From positions 1 through 64,000 of the forward strand of contig NZ_MDED01000007.1 of NCBI RefSeq assembly GCF_002939885.1: DNA of 64,000 bases, read 5' to 3'. Shown one piece after another: positions 9,893 through 22,396 of the stretch (position 1 is the stretch's first letter; the number at the start of each line of letters is the position of its first letter). The stretch is from Xanthomonas cucurbitae (lineage in GTDB: Bacteria; Pseudomonadota; Gammaproteobacteria; Xanthomonadales; Xanthomonadaceae). The notes under the pieces are model-generated. The model was not told the DNA's origin. It searched no databases and saw only the letters and a program-made list of their open reading frames with translations. The translations under genes and the position numbers were made by a program.

Positions 9893-11595
9893 CTGCGCAG
9901 GTCCCGCGCGCGCTGCTGCAGCTGCGCGAGGCGGTGCGACGCCAGCCCGGCGATTTCGTCGCCTGGCTGATGCTGGCCGATGCCGAGCTGGGCATGGGCG
10001 CCACCGCGGCCGGTGAGCAGGCGGTGCAACGCGCGCTGGCACTGCAGCCAGGCCACCCGGAAGCGATCGCACGGCTGGGGCGGGTGCGCTGGGCGCAGGC
10101 GCGGCATGCCGAGGCCGCCAACCTGCTCCAGCAGGCGTCCGAGCTGGTGCCGCAACATCCGGGAATTGCATTGTGGCTTGGCCATGCGCTGGAAGACGCC
10201 GGCCAGCCGGAGCAAGCCGCAGCGGCCTACACGCGTGCGTATCAGCTGCTTCCTGACCAGCCCTATATCGCCGCGCAGTTGCTCAACTGGCGGCGGCGCC
10301 TATGCGATTGGCGCGAGGTGGAAGCGCTGTCCACGCAGGTGCGCGCAGCGGTGGCACAAGGCGCCGCGGCGGTGGAGCCGTTCGCGTTCCTGAGCGAAGA
10401 CGCCAGCGCGGCCGAACAGCTGGCCTGCGCACGGACGCGCGCGCAGGCCATCGCGGCGATGTTGCAGCCGCTGCCGCCGGTGGCACTACGCCGCCAGGGC
10501 GCGTTGCGGATCGGTTTCGTCTCCAACGGCTTCGGGGCGCATCCCACCGGGTTGCTGACCGTGGCGCTGTTCGAAGCCTTGCAGCAGCGTCAGACGGGGC
10601 TGCAGGTGCATCTGTTCGCCACCAGCCACGACGACGGAAGCCAGATCCGTGCGCGTCTTGCGCGTGCCACCACGCTGCACGACGTGACCACGCTGGGCCA
10701 CGTGGAGACAGCCCGGCACATCCGCGCGCAGGGGATCGATGTGGTGTTCGACCTGCGCGGCTGGGGCGGTGGCGGACGGCCGGAAGTATTCGCCCTGCGC
10801 CCGGCGCCGGTGCAGATCAACTGGCTGGCCTACCCCGGCACCTCCGGTGCGCCGTGGATGGACTACGTGCTGGGCGATGCGTTTGCGTTGCCGCCAGCAC
10901 TGGCGCCGTTCTACAGCGAGCAGGTACTGCGCCTGCCGCGCGCGTTTCAACCCTCGGACACCTCGCGCACGGTGGCCGCCCCGCCCTCGCGTACGGACTG
11001 CGGATTGCCCGAGCATGGCGTGGTGCTGTGCTGCTTCAACAACAGCTACAAGCTCAACCCGCGCAGCATGGCGCGCATGCTGGCAGTGCTGGGTGCGGCA
11101 CCCGGCAGCGTGCTGTGGCTGCTCTCCGGGCCAGGCCAGGCCGATGCGCGGTTGCGCGCGGCAGCGAAGGCGCAAGGCGTGGACCCGCAGCGCCTGGTGT
11201 TCATGCCGAAACTGCCGCACCCGCAGTATCTGGCACGCTACCGGCATGCAGATCTATTCCTGGACACGCACCCGTACAACGCCCATACCACCGCATCGGA
11301 CGCGCTCTGGGCGGGTTGCCCGGTGCTGACCACCCCAGGCGAGACCTTTGCCGCGCGCGTGGCCGGCAGCCTCAATCATCACCTGGGGCTGGAGGAGATG
11401 AACGTGGCCGATGACGCGGCGTTCGTGGCCAAGGCGGTGGCGCTGGCGAACGATACCGATGCACTGGCCGCGCTGCGTGCGCGCCTGGCACTGCAGCGGC
11501 AGCAAAGTGGCGTCTTCGATATGGACGGGTTGGCCGATGCGCTGGCCGCCGTGCTGCACGCGCTTGCGCAGGAGCGCGGCTGGCTGGGTGTCTAG
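9889..11595 (+). CDS. GT41 O-GlcNAc-transferase homologue (XcOGT-like)
   Basis: A 568-residue protein with N-terminal TPR repeats (about 1-195) and a GT41 catalytic domain (about 205-560). Length and numbering match the Xanthomonas OGT homologue whose structure was used to model human OGT. His218 falls in GAHPTG and Lys388 in NNSYKLN, both active-site positions. The nucleotide-sugar region [16 protein letters not shown] follows. It would glycosylate protein Ser/Thr, but its bacterial substrate is not known to me. It is coupled to prfA by a GTGA overlap, so it is probably translated with RF1. Confidence 0.93.
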   Translation: MTAQVPRALLQLREAVRRQPGDFVAWLMLADAELGMGATAAGEQAVQRALALQPGHPEAIARLGRVRWAQARHAEAANLLQQASELVPQHPGIALWLGHALEDAGQPEQAAAAYTRAYQLLPDQPYIAAQLLNWRRRLCDWREVEALSTQVRAAVAQGAAAVEPFAFLSEDASAAEQLACARTRAQAIAAMLQPLPPVALRRQGALRIGFVSNGFGAHPTGLLTVALFEALQQRQTGLQVHLFATSHDDGSQIRARLARATTLHDVTTLGHVETARHIRAQGIDVVFDLRGWGGGGRPEVFALRPAPVQINWLAYPGTSGAPWMDYVLGDAFALPPALAPFYSEQVLRLPRAFQPSDTSRTVAAPPSRTDCGLPEHGVVLCCFNNSYKLNPRSMARMLAVLGAAPGSVLWLLSGPGQADARLRAAAKAQGVDPQRLVFMPKLPHPQYLARYRHADLFLDTHPYNAHTTASDALWAGCPVLTTPGETFAARVAGSLNHHLGLEEMNVADDAAFVAKAVALANDTDALAALRARLALQRQQSGVFDMDGLADALAAVLHALAQERGWLGV

Positions 11596-11658
11596 CGCGC
11601 CAGTGCCAGCACCCCATTGGCGCTGTACCCGGCCGTCCAGGCTCGCTAGGCTTGGCGC

Positions 11659-12177
11659 ATGCCATCCACTCCCGACTTCATTCCCCTGCGCCTGTGCGTG
11701 CTGACCGTGTCCGACAGCCGCCGCCTGGCCGACGACCGTTCCGGCGACTATCTGGCCGATGCCCTCACCCAGGAAGGCCACGTGCTACACGAACGTGCGC
11801 TATGCCCGGACGACCGTTACCGCATGCGGGCGATCGTGTCGGCCTGGATCGCCGATACGCAGATCAACGGCATCCTGATCACCGGCGGCACCGGCTTCAC
11901 CGGCCGTGACAGCACGCCCGAGGCGATCACCCCGCTGCTGGACAAGCTGATGCCCGGCTTCGGCGAACTGTTCCGCGCGGTCAGCGTGGATGAAATCGGC
12001 ACTTCCTCGCTGCAATCGCGCGCGTTCGCAGGGTTGGCCAATCACAGCTTCATCTTCTGCCTGCCCGGCTCCACCTCGGCCTGCCGCACCGCCTGGGAAA
12101 AGATCGTGCGCGCGCAGCTGGATGCCCGCACCAAGCCCTGCAATCTGGCGACACTGCGTCCACGCCTGGGGGCATAG
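11659..12177 (+). CDS. moaB: Molybdenum cofactor biosynthesis protein MoaB
   Basis: A 172-residue MoaB/Mog-family molybdopterin-binding protein, implicated in adenylylation of molybdopterin. The family motifs TVSDSRR, ITGGTGFTGRD and LPGSTSACRTAW are present. It stands 63 bases after the OGT homologue and 32 before ppk2 on the same strand. No other molybdenum cofactor gene is in view. Confidence 0.93.
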   Translation: MPSTPDFIPLRLCVLTVSDSRRLADDRSGDYLADALTQEGHVLHERALCPDDRYRMRAIVSAWIADTQINGILITGGTGFTGRDSTPEAITPLLDKLMPGFGELFRAVSVDEIGTSSLQSRAFAGLANHSFIFCLPGSTSACRTAWEKIVRAQLDARTKPCNLATLRPRLGA

Positions 12178-12209
12178 CCTGCGCGCTCTGCACTCTTGCC
12201 GGAACGCGC

Positions 12210-12992
12210 ATGTCGCACCTCAAACGCAAGGCCTACAAGCAACTGCTGGCACCGCTGCAAATGGAACTGGTCGGCATGGCGCGCTGGCTGCGCCACACCA
12301 ATCAGCGTGCGCTGGTGTTGGTGGAAGGCCGCGACACCGCCGGCAAGGGCGGCGTGATCCAGACCATCGCCAGCCACCTCAATCCACGCCAATGCCGGGT
12401 GGTGGCGCTGCCCAAACCCAGCGACCGCGAAAGCACGCAGTGGTACTTCCAGCGCTATCTGACGCATCTGCCGGCTGCTGGCGAATTGGTGTTGATGGAT
12501 CGCAGCTGGTACAACCGCGCCGGCGTGGAACGGGTGATGGGCTATTGCACCGATGCGCAGTACGAAACGTTCCTGCAGCAGGCGCCGTGCTTCGAACAAC
12601 TGCTGGTCGATGACGGCATCCTGCTATTCAAGTACTGGCTGTGCGTGGACCAGGCCGAGCAGGAAGAACGCTTTGCCGAGCGGCACGAAGACCCGCTCAA
12701 GGGCTGGAAACTGTCGCCGGTGGACCTGCAGTCGCGCGATAAATACGACGCCTACACCGAGGCGCGCGAGCGCATGCTGGAAGCAACCCACACCCCGGCG
12801 GCGCCGTGGACGCTGGTGGACTTCAACGACCAGAAACGCGGCCGGCTGAGCCTGATCCGCAACCTGCTGGACCGGCTCCCGGACACCGCGGTGCCCGAGG
12901 AACCGCTACCGCTGCCGCCCTTGCACGGCAAGCCGCACAAGGAACGCTACGGCATGCTGGAACCGATCGACGATTACGCCGGCCAGTCCTGA
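12210..12992 (+). CDS. ppk2: Polyphosphate kinase 2
   Basis: A 260-residue PPK2-family enzyme that uses polyphosphate to phosphorylate nucleotides. The Walker A loop GRDTAGKGG is at residues 40-48. The family signature DRSWYNRAGVE is at 97-107, followed by a lid region with DPLKGWKLSPVD. It has a single PPK2 domain. The last 19 bases overlap the end of the convergent gene at 12974. Confidence 0.92.
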   Translation: MSHLKRKAYKQLLAPLQMELVGMARWLRHTNQRALVLVEGRDTAGKGGVIQTIASHLNPRQCRVVALPKPSDRESTQWYFQRYLTHLPAAGELVLMDRSWYNRAGVERVMGYCTDAQYETFLQQAPCFEQLLVDDGILLFKYWLCVDQAEQEERFAERHEDPLKGWKLSPVDLQSRDKYDAYTEARERMLEATHTPAAPWTLVDFNDQKRGRLSLIRNLLDRLPDTAVPEEPLPLPPLHGKPHKERYGMLEPIDDYAGQS

Positions 12993-14203
12993 GAGACCTC
13001 GTCGCTGGCCGCAGTGGCGCGCGGCAGCGGATGCAGCCCGGCCTGACGTTCGGCCTGCTCGGCCTGCAGCACCAGCTGGCTCAGGCGCTGATTGAACAAC
13101 TGCATGAAGCCGCGATGCAGCGGACGCATCGCTTCCATGTAGTCCACATCGTCGGCCTGCGCGCCGAGCGGGCTGCACGAAGCCAGCAACATTTCGTCCA
13201 GGCGCAGCGCGCTGTCGGGCAGGCGCACCAGCGCGGCGCGGCGCAGCCAGTCACGCAGGCCGCTGCGGTATTCGGCCGCCAGGATGTAGGCCACCTCCAC
13301 CTGGTCCAGATCCACGTCCGGGTTCCAGGCCAGTACCTGGATCACCTGGGAACGCTCGTCCAGCATGCGGCTTTCGGTCACCAGCGCATGCAATTGCTGC
13401 AGCAGACGCCACTGCGCGTGCGCGCTTTCGCACTGTGCGAGGGGCATGGCATCGATGGCCAGCGCCAGGCGGCGCGCGAACAGGGCCGGCACTTCGGCCA
13501 GCACGGCCGGGCCGGCGTCGGCGCCGAGCAGGAAACGTTCGGTGCGCAGCGCGGCGGTGTCGGGCAGATAGCCGTCCTGCAACGGGCGCATCACGCCGTG
13601 ATCGAGCAGCGACAGCACGATGTCCAGCCAGTAGCGACGCTCCTGGTGCAGCGCGCGGTTGGCGCTGGCGTTCTGCCAGGCGCTGCGCACTTCATCCAGC
13701 CGCGCAATGCAGGCCTGGGCATCCAGGTTGTCCCATGGGGCGCGGGTGGCGTCATTGGGGTCGAAGCTTTCCGCACTGAGCATGCCGCCGCCGAAACGGT
13801 GCCAGGCCGCGCCGCGCTGGCTGGCGGCCGGATCGAGCCTGGAGGAACTCACCGGGGTCACAGCCGCCGGACGCAGCAGTGCCGCATAGGCATCAGCCCA
13901 GGACTCGGGCAGGCGCGCCGAGAGCGGATAGCTGGCGCTGGGCGCACCCAGGCCACGCCGCGCAAGCCGCAGACTCCACATCACCGCACCGATCACGATG
14001 CCGGCAAAAGTCCAGGCCAGCAGCCAACCCGCAGCCGTCTGACCGGGCTGCAACACCCGCGTCTGCGGCTGCTGGAACAACAGCCAGCCGCTGCCCACCA
14101 ACGCGCCGAGATAGAGCCACGGCCCGCCCTGTGCCAACGCGCGCGTGCGGCCATGGGTAGGCAGGTGGTGCCCGTGAGTGTGATCCTGAGATGGAGCGGC
14201 CAT
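12974..14203 (-). CDS. Conserved membrane protein of unknown function
   Basis: A 409-residue protein I do not recognise. The N-terminus is histidine-rich (HTHGHHLPTHG). Two probable membrane segments follow at about 29-46 and 62-80, and then a long soluble helical domain of roughly 320 residues. The topology suggests a membrane-anchored cytoplasmic or periplasmic domain. It is probably a single-gene unit, convergent with ppk2 and 84 bases from the acylphosphatase gene. The His cluster could bind metal, but nothing else supports that. Confidence 0.8.
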   Translation of the reverse strand: MAAPSQDHTHGHHLPTHGRTRALAQGGPWLYLGALVGSGWLLFQQPQTRVLQPGQTAAGWLLAWTFAGIVIGAVMWSLRLARRGLGAPSASYPLSARLPESWADAYAALLRPAAVTPVSSSRLDPAASQRGAAWHRFGGGMLSAESFDPNDATRAPWDNLDAQACIARLDEVRSAWQNASANRALHQERRYWLDIVLSLLDHGVMRPLQDGYLPDTAALRTERFLLGADAGPAVLAEVPALFARRLALAIDAMPLAQCESAHAQWRLLQQLHALVTESRMLDERSQVIQVLAWNPDVDLDQVEVAYILAAEYRSGLRDWLRRAALVRLPDSALRLDEMLLASCSPLGAQADDVDYMEAMRPLHRGFMQLFNQRLSQLVLQAEQAERQAGLHPLPRATAASDEVSQDWPA

Positions 14204-14287
14204 TACATTCCCCTGAACGCCTGATCGCGTTGACAGGGTTATCGGCGAGGCGATCCAACTCTGTTGCCCGCGTGCGCTGGCGTGCGC

Positions 14288-14553
14288 TCAGCCAGTCACG
14301 AAGTCTTCAGTGGAAGGAATCGGACAGGGTGTGCGCACCACCGTCACCACGCTGGCCGTCGGTGGACCTTGCCACAGCCAGCGTTCCAACGTGTCCAGCG
14401 CCGCCGGGTTGCCGGCGGCGATCACCTCCACGCTGCCGTCGGCCCGGTTGCGTGCATGTCCACGCAGGCCGAGCGCCAGCGCCTGTTCGCGGGTGGAGGC
14501 GCGATACCACACGCCCTGCACCACGCCGCTGACCACGAAACGCGCGGACTGCA

Positions 14554-14554
<1 letters not shown>
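14288..14554 (-). CDS. acyP: Acylphosphatase
   Basis: A small 88-residue enzyme that hydrolyses acyl phosphates. The family signature appears as VVSGVVQGVWYRASTREQA, with the catalytic Arg, and GHARNRADGSVEV with the conserved Asn. Its ATG overlaps the TGA of the TlpA-like gene (TGATG), so it is the third gene of the YihY - thioredoxin - acyP unit. Confidence 0.95.
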
Positions 14555-17479
<2,925 letters not shown>

Positions 17480-17674
17480 GCCGCGCACCGTACGGGCGGC
17501 CGCCTTTGCCCGCGACCGGTGCCCGCCAGCACACCGCCAACCGCCGCGCATAAGCGCAAGTCGGGGATCTCCCTGCCCTGCTTGCCGCAGGGTGCGCTGG
17601 CAGCATCTCGGACGGGCGGTATCATGACGGCCCTCGCGCGGCCTGCACCGCGTCGGCCCTACAGGATTGGCAGC

Positions 17675-18160
17675 ATGCAAGACCTTCTGATCGTCACCAC
17701 CGGCGGCACGATCGACAAGATCTACTTCGACGACAAATCGGACTACCAGATCGGCGACCCGCAGATCGGCCAGATCCTCAAGGAACTGGGCGTGACCTTT
17801 CGCTTCACGGTGATTCCGATCATCCGCAAGGATTCGCTGCACATCACCGACGCCGACCGCGAATTGATCCGCGCCACCATCGCCGCCCAGCCCACCCGCC
17901 ACGTACTGATTACCCACGGTACCGATTCGATGGTGGCCACCGGCAAGGTGCTGCAGTCGATTCCCGACAAGACCATCGTGATGACCGGCGCGCTCAACCC
18001 GGCACGCTTCCGCGGCTCGGATGCGGAATTCAACATCGGCTGCGCGGTGGGTGCGGTGCAATCCTTGCCCGCCGGCGTCTATATCGCCATGAACGGGCGC
18101 GTCTGGAACCCGGACCAGGTGCGCAAGAACGTCGCCGCCAACCGCTTCGAGTCGATCTGA
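17675..18160 (+). CDS. Single-domain asparaginase-like protein
   Basis: A 161-residue protein carrying only the N-terminal domain of L-asparaginase. The first catalytic-Thr motif is TTGGTIDK (about 8-15) and the second Thr-Asp motif is THGTDSM, followed by a Lys (ATGK). Full asparaginases have about 330 residues and need a C-terminal domain for the adjacent subunit's site. Activity is therefore uncertain. The start at 17675 fits the motif position; an upstream extension is unlikely. Five bases separate it from ybaK. Confidence 0.85.
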   Translation: MQDLLIVTTGGTIDKIYFDDKSDYQIGDPQIGQILKELGVTFRFTVIPIIRKDSLHITDADRELIRATIAAQPTRHVLITHGTDSMVATGKVLQSIPDKTIVMTGALNPARFRGSDAEFNIGCAVGAVQSLPAGVYIAMNGRVWNPDQVRKNVAANRFESI

Positions 18161-18164
18161 CGCC

Positions 18165-18644
18165 GTGAGCAAGGCCACCCGCGCCACCCGCGCCCTGGAC
18201 GCGGCGGGCGTAGCGTACGTGCTGCATCCGTACCACTATCAGGCCGATGCCGATGCCAAGGGCCTGCAGGCGGCCACGACGCTCGGCCTGGCACCGCAGA
18301 CGGTGTTGAAGACTTTGATGACCTGGGTCGACGACCAGGCGGTGTGCGTGGTGATTCCCTGCGACCGGCGCCTGTCGCTGAAAAAACTCGCCAGCGCGCA
18401 AGGTGGCAAGTCTGCCCGCATGATGGACGTGGCCGATGCCGAGCGCCGTACCGGCTACAAGGTGGGCGGCATCAGCCCGCTTGGCCAGCAGCGGCAGGCG
18501 CCGGTGCTGGTGGAAGCCACCGCGCTGGATGCGCCCGCGCTATGGATCAACGCGGGCCAGCGCGGCTTGCTGCTGGAATTGCCGGCTGCCCGGTTATTGC
18601 AGGCGCTGGAAGCGCGGGGCTGCGTGCTCTGCGAATGCGCTTGA
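18165..18644 (+). CDS. ybaK: Cys-tRNA(Pro)/Cys-tRNA(Cys) deacylase YbaK
   Basis: A 159-residue YbaK/EbsC-family trans-editing factor that hydrolyses mischarged Cys-tRNA(Pro). The GTG start is followed by SKATRATRALDAAGVAY. The conserved KTL, LKKLA and KVGGISPLGQ segments are typical. It lies five bases after the asparaginase-like gene, so the two are probably cotranscribed. Confidence 0.93.
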   Translation: MSKATRATRALDAAGVAYVLHPYHYQADADAKGLQAATTLGLAPQTVLKTLMTWVDDQAVCVVIPCDRRLSLKKLASAQGGKSARMMDVADAERRTGYKVGGISPLGQQRQAPVLVEATALDAPALWINAGQRGLLLELPAARLLQALEARGCVLCECA

Positions 18645-18659
18645 TCGACAACTCCCGTC

Positions 18660-18688
18660 CACGCAGGCAGTGGCGCTGTGCCTGCGTG
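18660..18688. terminator. Bidirectional hairpin between ybaK and the protease gene
   Basis: CACGCAGGCA (18660-18669) pairs perfectly with TGCCTGCGTG (18679-18688) across a nine-base loop. It lies between two convergent genes, which suits a shared terminator, although only a short T-rich stretch follows. Confidence 0.6.
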
Positions 18689-18700
18689 CATTTGCAACAT

Positions 18701-20398
18701 TCAGTACGCCGCAGTGACAGCAACTCCCGAGAACGCCAGCGTCGCCTTCAGCCGCACATAGTAGGTCCCTGCTGCCGGCATGTTCAGCGTGCAGCTGTCG
18801 GCATTGCCGGGCAGCGTGCTGCGACAGCTGTACGCACTGTCGCTGGGCAACGCGCCTGCGCGCAGCGACAGATCGGCATTGCCGCTGCCGCCGCCCAGCG
18901 TCACTTTCAGCGCGCGCGTGCCGGCCGGTACGTTGACCTGGTAATACACCACGTCCGACTGCGCCGCGCTCACCCCCGTGCGCGCCACATTGCGGGCCAG
19001 CGTAGTCGATTCGATCACCGCTGCCAGTGCTGCGTCGGCGTTCACCAGCCCTGCGCCGCAGCCCTGGGTGCAGGCCACCGGTAATGGACGTGCGCTGCTC
19101 TTGAGCAAGGCCTTGACCGTTGCCGGCGTGAGCGGGTTCAAGGCCACCGACTGCATCAACGCCACCACCCCGGCCACATGCGGTGCGGCCATCGAGGTTC
19201 CGCTGTACGTCGCATACGCCGCATTGCCCGGTACCGTGGTGCCGCTGTTGAGCGTGGAAACGATGGCCTGGCCCGGCGCCGCGATATCCACGCCCTTGCC
19301 GAAGTTGGAAAAACTGGCCTTTGCACCGGCCGAGGTGGTGGCCGCCACCGCGATCACGTTCGGGCAGTTGGCCGGCACGCTGGTGGAGACATCCATGTTG
19401 CTGTTGCCCGCGGCCACCACCACCGAACTGCCACGGCTCACCGCGGCGGCAATGGCGTTACTCATCGTCGCCGAGCAACTGCCGTAGCCGCCCAGCGACA
19501 GATTGATCACCGTGGCAGGATTCGGATTGGCAGGCAGCCCGGTCACCTTGCCGCCCGCTGCCCAGACGATGGCATCGGCGATATCGGACAGGTAGCCGCC
19601 ACACCGGCCCAGCACCCGCAGCGGCAGCAGCCTGGCGTTGAACGCGGTACCGACCACGCCGGCGCTGTTGTTGCCGACGGCGGCGACGATGCCGGCCACA
19701 TGGGTGCCGTGCCAGCTGGAGCTGGACGCGGACGCACCGGACCCGCATTCGTTCGCGGCTGTCCAGTCGCCCTGGTCGGCGGCGTTCGCATCGCGCGCAT
19801 TGCCGTCGCGGGCAATGCCCGGATCGGTGATGAAGTCGTAGCCAGGCAGGATGTTCGCGGCCAGGTCAGGATGTGCGGTGATGCCGGTATCGATCACCGC
19901 CACCACGATGCCCTTGCCGGTGGAACGGTCCCAGGCCGGGCGGATGTTGAGGCCGGCGTTGCTGGTGCCCATCGCCCATTGCTGCGGAAGGCCGGGGTCG
20001 TTGGGCACCAGCAACGGGCGCATCAGGACATCCACTTCCACCCGTTTGACCGCCGGGTCGGCAGCAAGCCGCCGCATCAGGCTTTCGGCATCCACCCGAT
20101 CAAGCGTGCGGTCGGCCACCAACAGCATCGGCCCGGTACTCAGGCGGCGCGTGGCCGACAGACCCAGTGCGCGCCCCTGCCGTGCAGGTACGGCACGGGC
20201 AATCTCGCTCCACGGCGCAGACAGCCCGGTGTCACGGCTGCTGCCGACGCGATTGGTATAGCTGACGATGAAGCGCTGGTGCGTGGTATTGGACCCCAGC
20301 CCTTGCAGACTGACCTCGCCCGCAGCGGCGTGAAACGTACAAGACAGTGCACAGAAGACGACGGCGCGGCGCAGCACGCCAACCGATGGATGCGACAT
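18701..20398 (-). CDS. Secreted subtilisin-like serine protease (intact copy)
   Basis: A 565-residue S8-family exoprotease. A signal peptide (about 1-26, ending HAAAG) precedes an I9-type propeptide (about 28-125). The catalytic domain has Asp170 in VVAVIDTGI, His230 in WHGTHVAG, the oxyanion Asn332 in AAGNS and Ser402 in SGTSMAAPH. A C-terminal pre-peptidase (PPC) domain covers about 460-565. It is the only uninterrupted member of three tandem paralogues; the other two lie immediately upstream on the same strand. It is probably secreted by the type II system and could degrade plant or environmental proteins. Confidence 0.95.
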   Translation of the reverse strand: MSHPSVGVLRRAVVFCALSCTFHAAAGEVSLQGLGSNTTHQRFIVSYTNRVGSSRDTGLSAPWSEIARAVPARQGRALGLSATRRLSTGPMLLVADRTLDRVDAESLMRRLAADPAVKRVEVDVLMRPLLVPNDPGLPQQWAMGTSNAGLNIRPAWDRSTGKGIVVAVIDTGITAHPDLAANILPGYDFITDPGIARDGNARDANAADQGDWTAANECGSGASASSSSWHGTHVAGIVAAVGNNSAGVVGTAFNARLLPLRVLGRCGGYLSDIADAIVWAAGGKVTGLPANPNPATVINLSLGGYGSCSATMSNAIAAAVSRGSSVVVAAGNSNMDVSTSVPANCPNVIAVAATTSAGAKASFSNFGKGVDIAAPGQAIVSTLNSGTTVPGNAAYATYSGTSMAAPHVAGVVALMQSVALNPLTPATVKALLKSSARPLPVACTQGCGAGLVNADAALAAVIESTTLARNVARTGVSAAQSDVVYYQVNVPAGTRALKVTLGGGSGNADLSLRAGALPSDSAYSCRSTLPGNADSCTLNMPAAGTYYVRLKATLAFSGVAVTAAY

Positions 20399-20721
20399 GG
20401 ATCAATCCCTCCCCAAGGACCTGGAATCCGCAAGGCAAGGCGCCCTGCCCGATCGTGTGGCGGCTGGATACGGCCACGCCTCACATGCGATGGCTATCGG
20501 CGTGTGGCACCCGGCGCTGAAGCGCGCCCAGGCAATCCACCGACGTTTTGTTCAGCCATCACCAAGACCGGCAGCCTGTTGCCCAACAATCACCGATACC
20601 CGAAACGCACACTGCCCCGCCGAAGCGGGGCAGTGTGGACTTCAAGACACCGACAGACCGGTCGGGACCGGCCCGACGACGATGCCGGCAACCGTGCCGG
20701 CATCGCGCCGTCCGTGTGGCG
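20399..20721. other. Gap between protease copies 1 and 2
   Basis: I see no gene here. The gap holds the strong hairpin at 20608-20637, downstream of the second protease, and presumably the promoter of the first protease, whose boxes are not obvious. Confidence 0.6.
20608..20637 (-). terminator. Strong stem-loop downstream of the second protease copy
   Basis: A perfect 13-base-pair stem, CACACTGCCCCGC (20608-20620) with its complement (20625-20637). On the minus strand it closes with the very stable TTCG tetraloop. Only a short T-rich tract (GTTTC) follows, so termination is likely but not certain. Confidence 0.65.
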
Positions 20722-22133
20722 TTACGGGGTCTGGCTGACCGCGCCGGCCGCGTTGACGATGCCGGCACCGCAGCCGCCCGAGCAGGCGCCCGGCAGCGGA
20801 CGGGCGGTGTTCTTCAGCAGGGTCTCCACCGCCGCCGGAGTCAGCGGACGGCTGGCCGCCGACTGCACCAGCGCCACCACGCCGGCCACATGAGGCGCCG
20901 CCATCGAGGTGCCGTTGTAGCTGGCGTAGCTGGCCGAGCCTGGGGTGGTGGTGCCAGTGTTCAAGGTCGACAGGATGGCCGAACCCGGAGCGGCGATATC
21001 GATGCCCGCGCCGAAGTTGGAGAAGTTCGAACGCGCGCCGCTGGAGGTGATCGATGCTACCGCGATCACGTTGGCGCAGTTGGCCGGGTTGGCGGTGGAC
21101 ACGTTGGCATTGCTATTGCCGGCAGCCACCACCAACGTGGTGCCACGCGACACGGCTGAATTGATGGCGCTCTGGGTGGTGCCGGAACAGGCGCCGCTGC
21201 CGCCCAGCGACATATTGATGACCTCGGCCGGGTTGGCATTGGCGGGCACGCCGGAAACCGAACCACCAGACGCCCACACGATCGCATCGGCGATATCGGA
21301 GGTGGAGCCACCACACCGGCCCAGCACACGGATCGGCAGGATCCGCGCATTGAACGCGGTACCGGCAACACCGGTGCTGTTGTTGGTCAGCGCGGCAACC
21401 GTGCCGGCGACATGAGTGCCGTGCCAGCTCGAGTTGGAGGCCGGTGAGCCGGAGAAGCACTCATTGGCCACGGTCCAGTCGCCCTGGTCGGCCGGGTTGT
21501 TGTCGCGGCCATTGTTGTCACGGGCACGCGTGGCATCACTGATGAAGTCATAGCCCGGCAGGACGTTGGAGTTGAGGTCCGGGTGGCTGGTGATGCCGGT
21601 GTCGATGACGGCAACGACCACACCGGTGCCGGTGGCGGTGTCCCAGGCCGGGCGCACGTTGATGCCCGCCGCGGTGGTGCCAAAGCCCCATTGCTCGGAC
21701 AGGCGCGGGTCGTTCGGGGTCAGCGTGGGGTACAGGATCTGGTCGACTTCGACGTAGTCGACACTCGGGTCGGCGGCGATGCGGCGCATCAGCGTCTCGG
21801 CCTCGGCACGGTCCAGCCCACGGGTGGTCTTGAGCACTTCCGAACCCAGCGCGGTACGGCGCACATGGTTCAGGCCCTGCGCGCGACCGGCCCGTGCAGG
21901 AACTGCGCTGGCCACCGAGGTCAACGACGCACGCATCGAAGCAGGACTCACCGCCGGGCTGCTGCCGTCCTTGTACTTGACGATGAAGCGATCCAGCGTG
22001 GGCTGCGAATCAAGCCCCGACAGATTGTGACCTGGCCGGCGAACGCCGGCACGGCCAGCAGGGACGTCAGCGCGGAAACACCCAGCACGACCAGGCCGCG
22101 CGCAGATGCGCGACGTTGCGACACATTGGACAT
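20722..22133 (-). pseudogene. Subtilisin-like protease copy 2, frameshifted after the signal peptide
   Basis: The ATG at 22133 opens a clear signal peptide ending AVPAFAGQ. The frame is then lost near 22024-22032: one frame reads GQVTICRG to a stop, while the next continues NLSGLDSQPTLDRFIVKYKDG and the whole mature protease. That frame keeps the Asp (VAVIDTGI), His (HGTHVAG) and Ser (NGTSMAAPH) motifs. Comparison with copies 1 and 3 points to a two-base gain or one-base loss. Unlike its neighbours it ends soon after the catalytic domain and lacks the PPC domain. A sequencing error cannot be excluded. Confidence 0.85.
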
Positions 22134-22342
22134 TGAAACGTTCCTCTCTCTAGCAAGTGGTGCCGCAGCTGCGGCAAGTAGCCGATCCCGTGCCGCAGCG
22201 GCGGATCGGGCCGGAAAAACGGGTTGGGCGGCGACGCCCCTTCGACCACTGGCCAATGGCATCCGGCCAGCGGGCAATGCCCTGCCTGCACCTGTCGAGG
22301 TGACAGGCGTGGGCAGCACATCGCGAAGTCATCAGTGACGGC

Positions 22343-22377
22343 GCGCTGCACCTGCCGGCCAGGCCGGTGGGCAGCGC
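22343..22377. terminator. Imperfect hairpin after the third protease copy
   Basis: GCGCTGC (22343-22349) pairs with GCAGCGC (22371-22377), with an inner CCGGCC/GGCCGG stem. It lies just past the stop of the third copy on the minus strand and lacks a clear T-run. Confidence 0.45.
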
Positions 22378-22396
22378 CCGTGTGCGGCGGCGAGCC

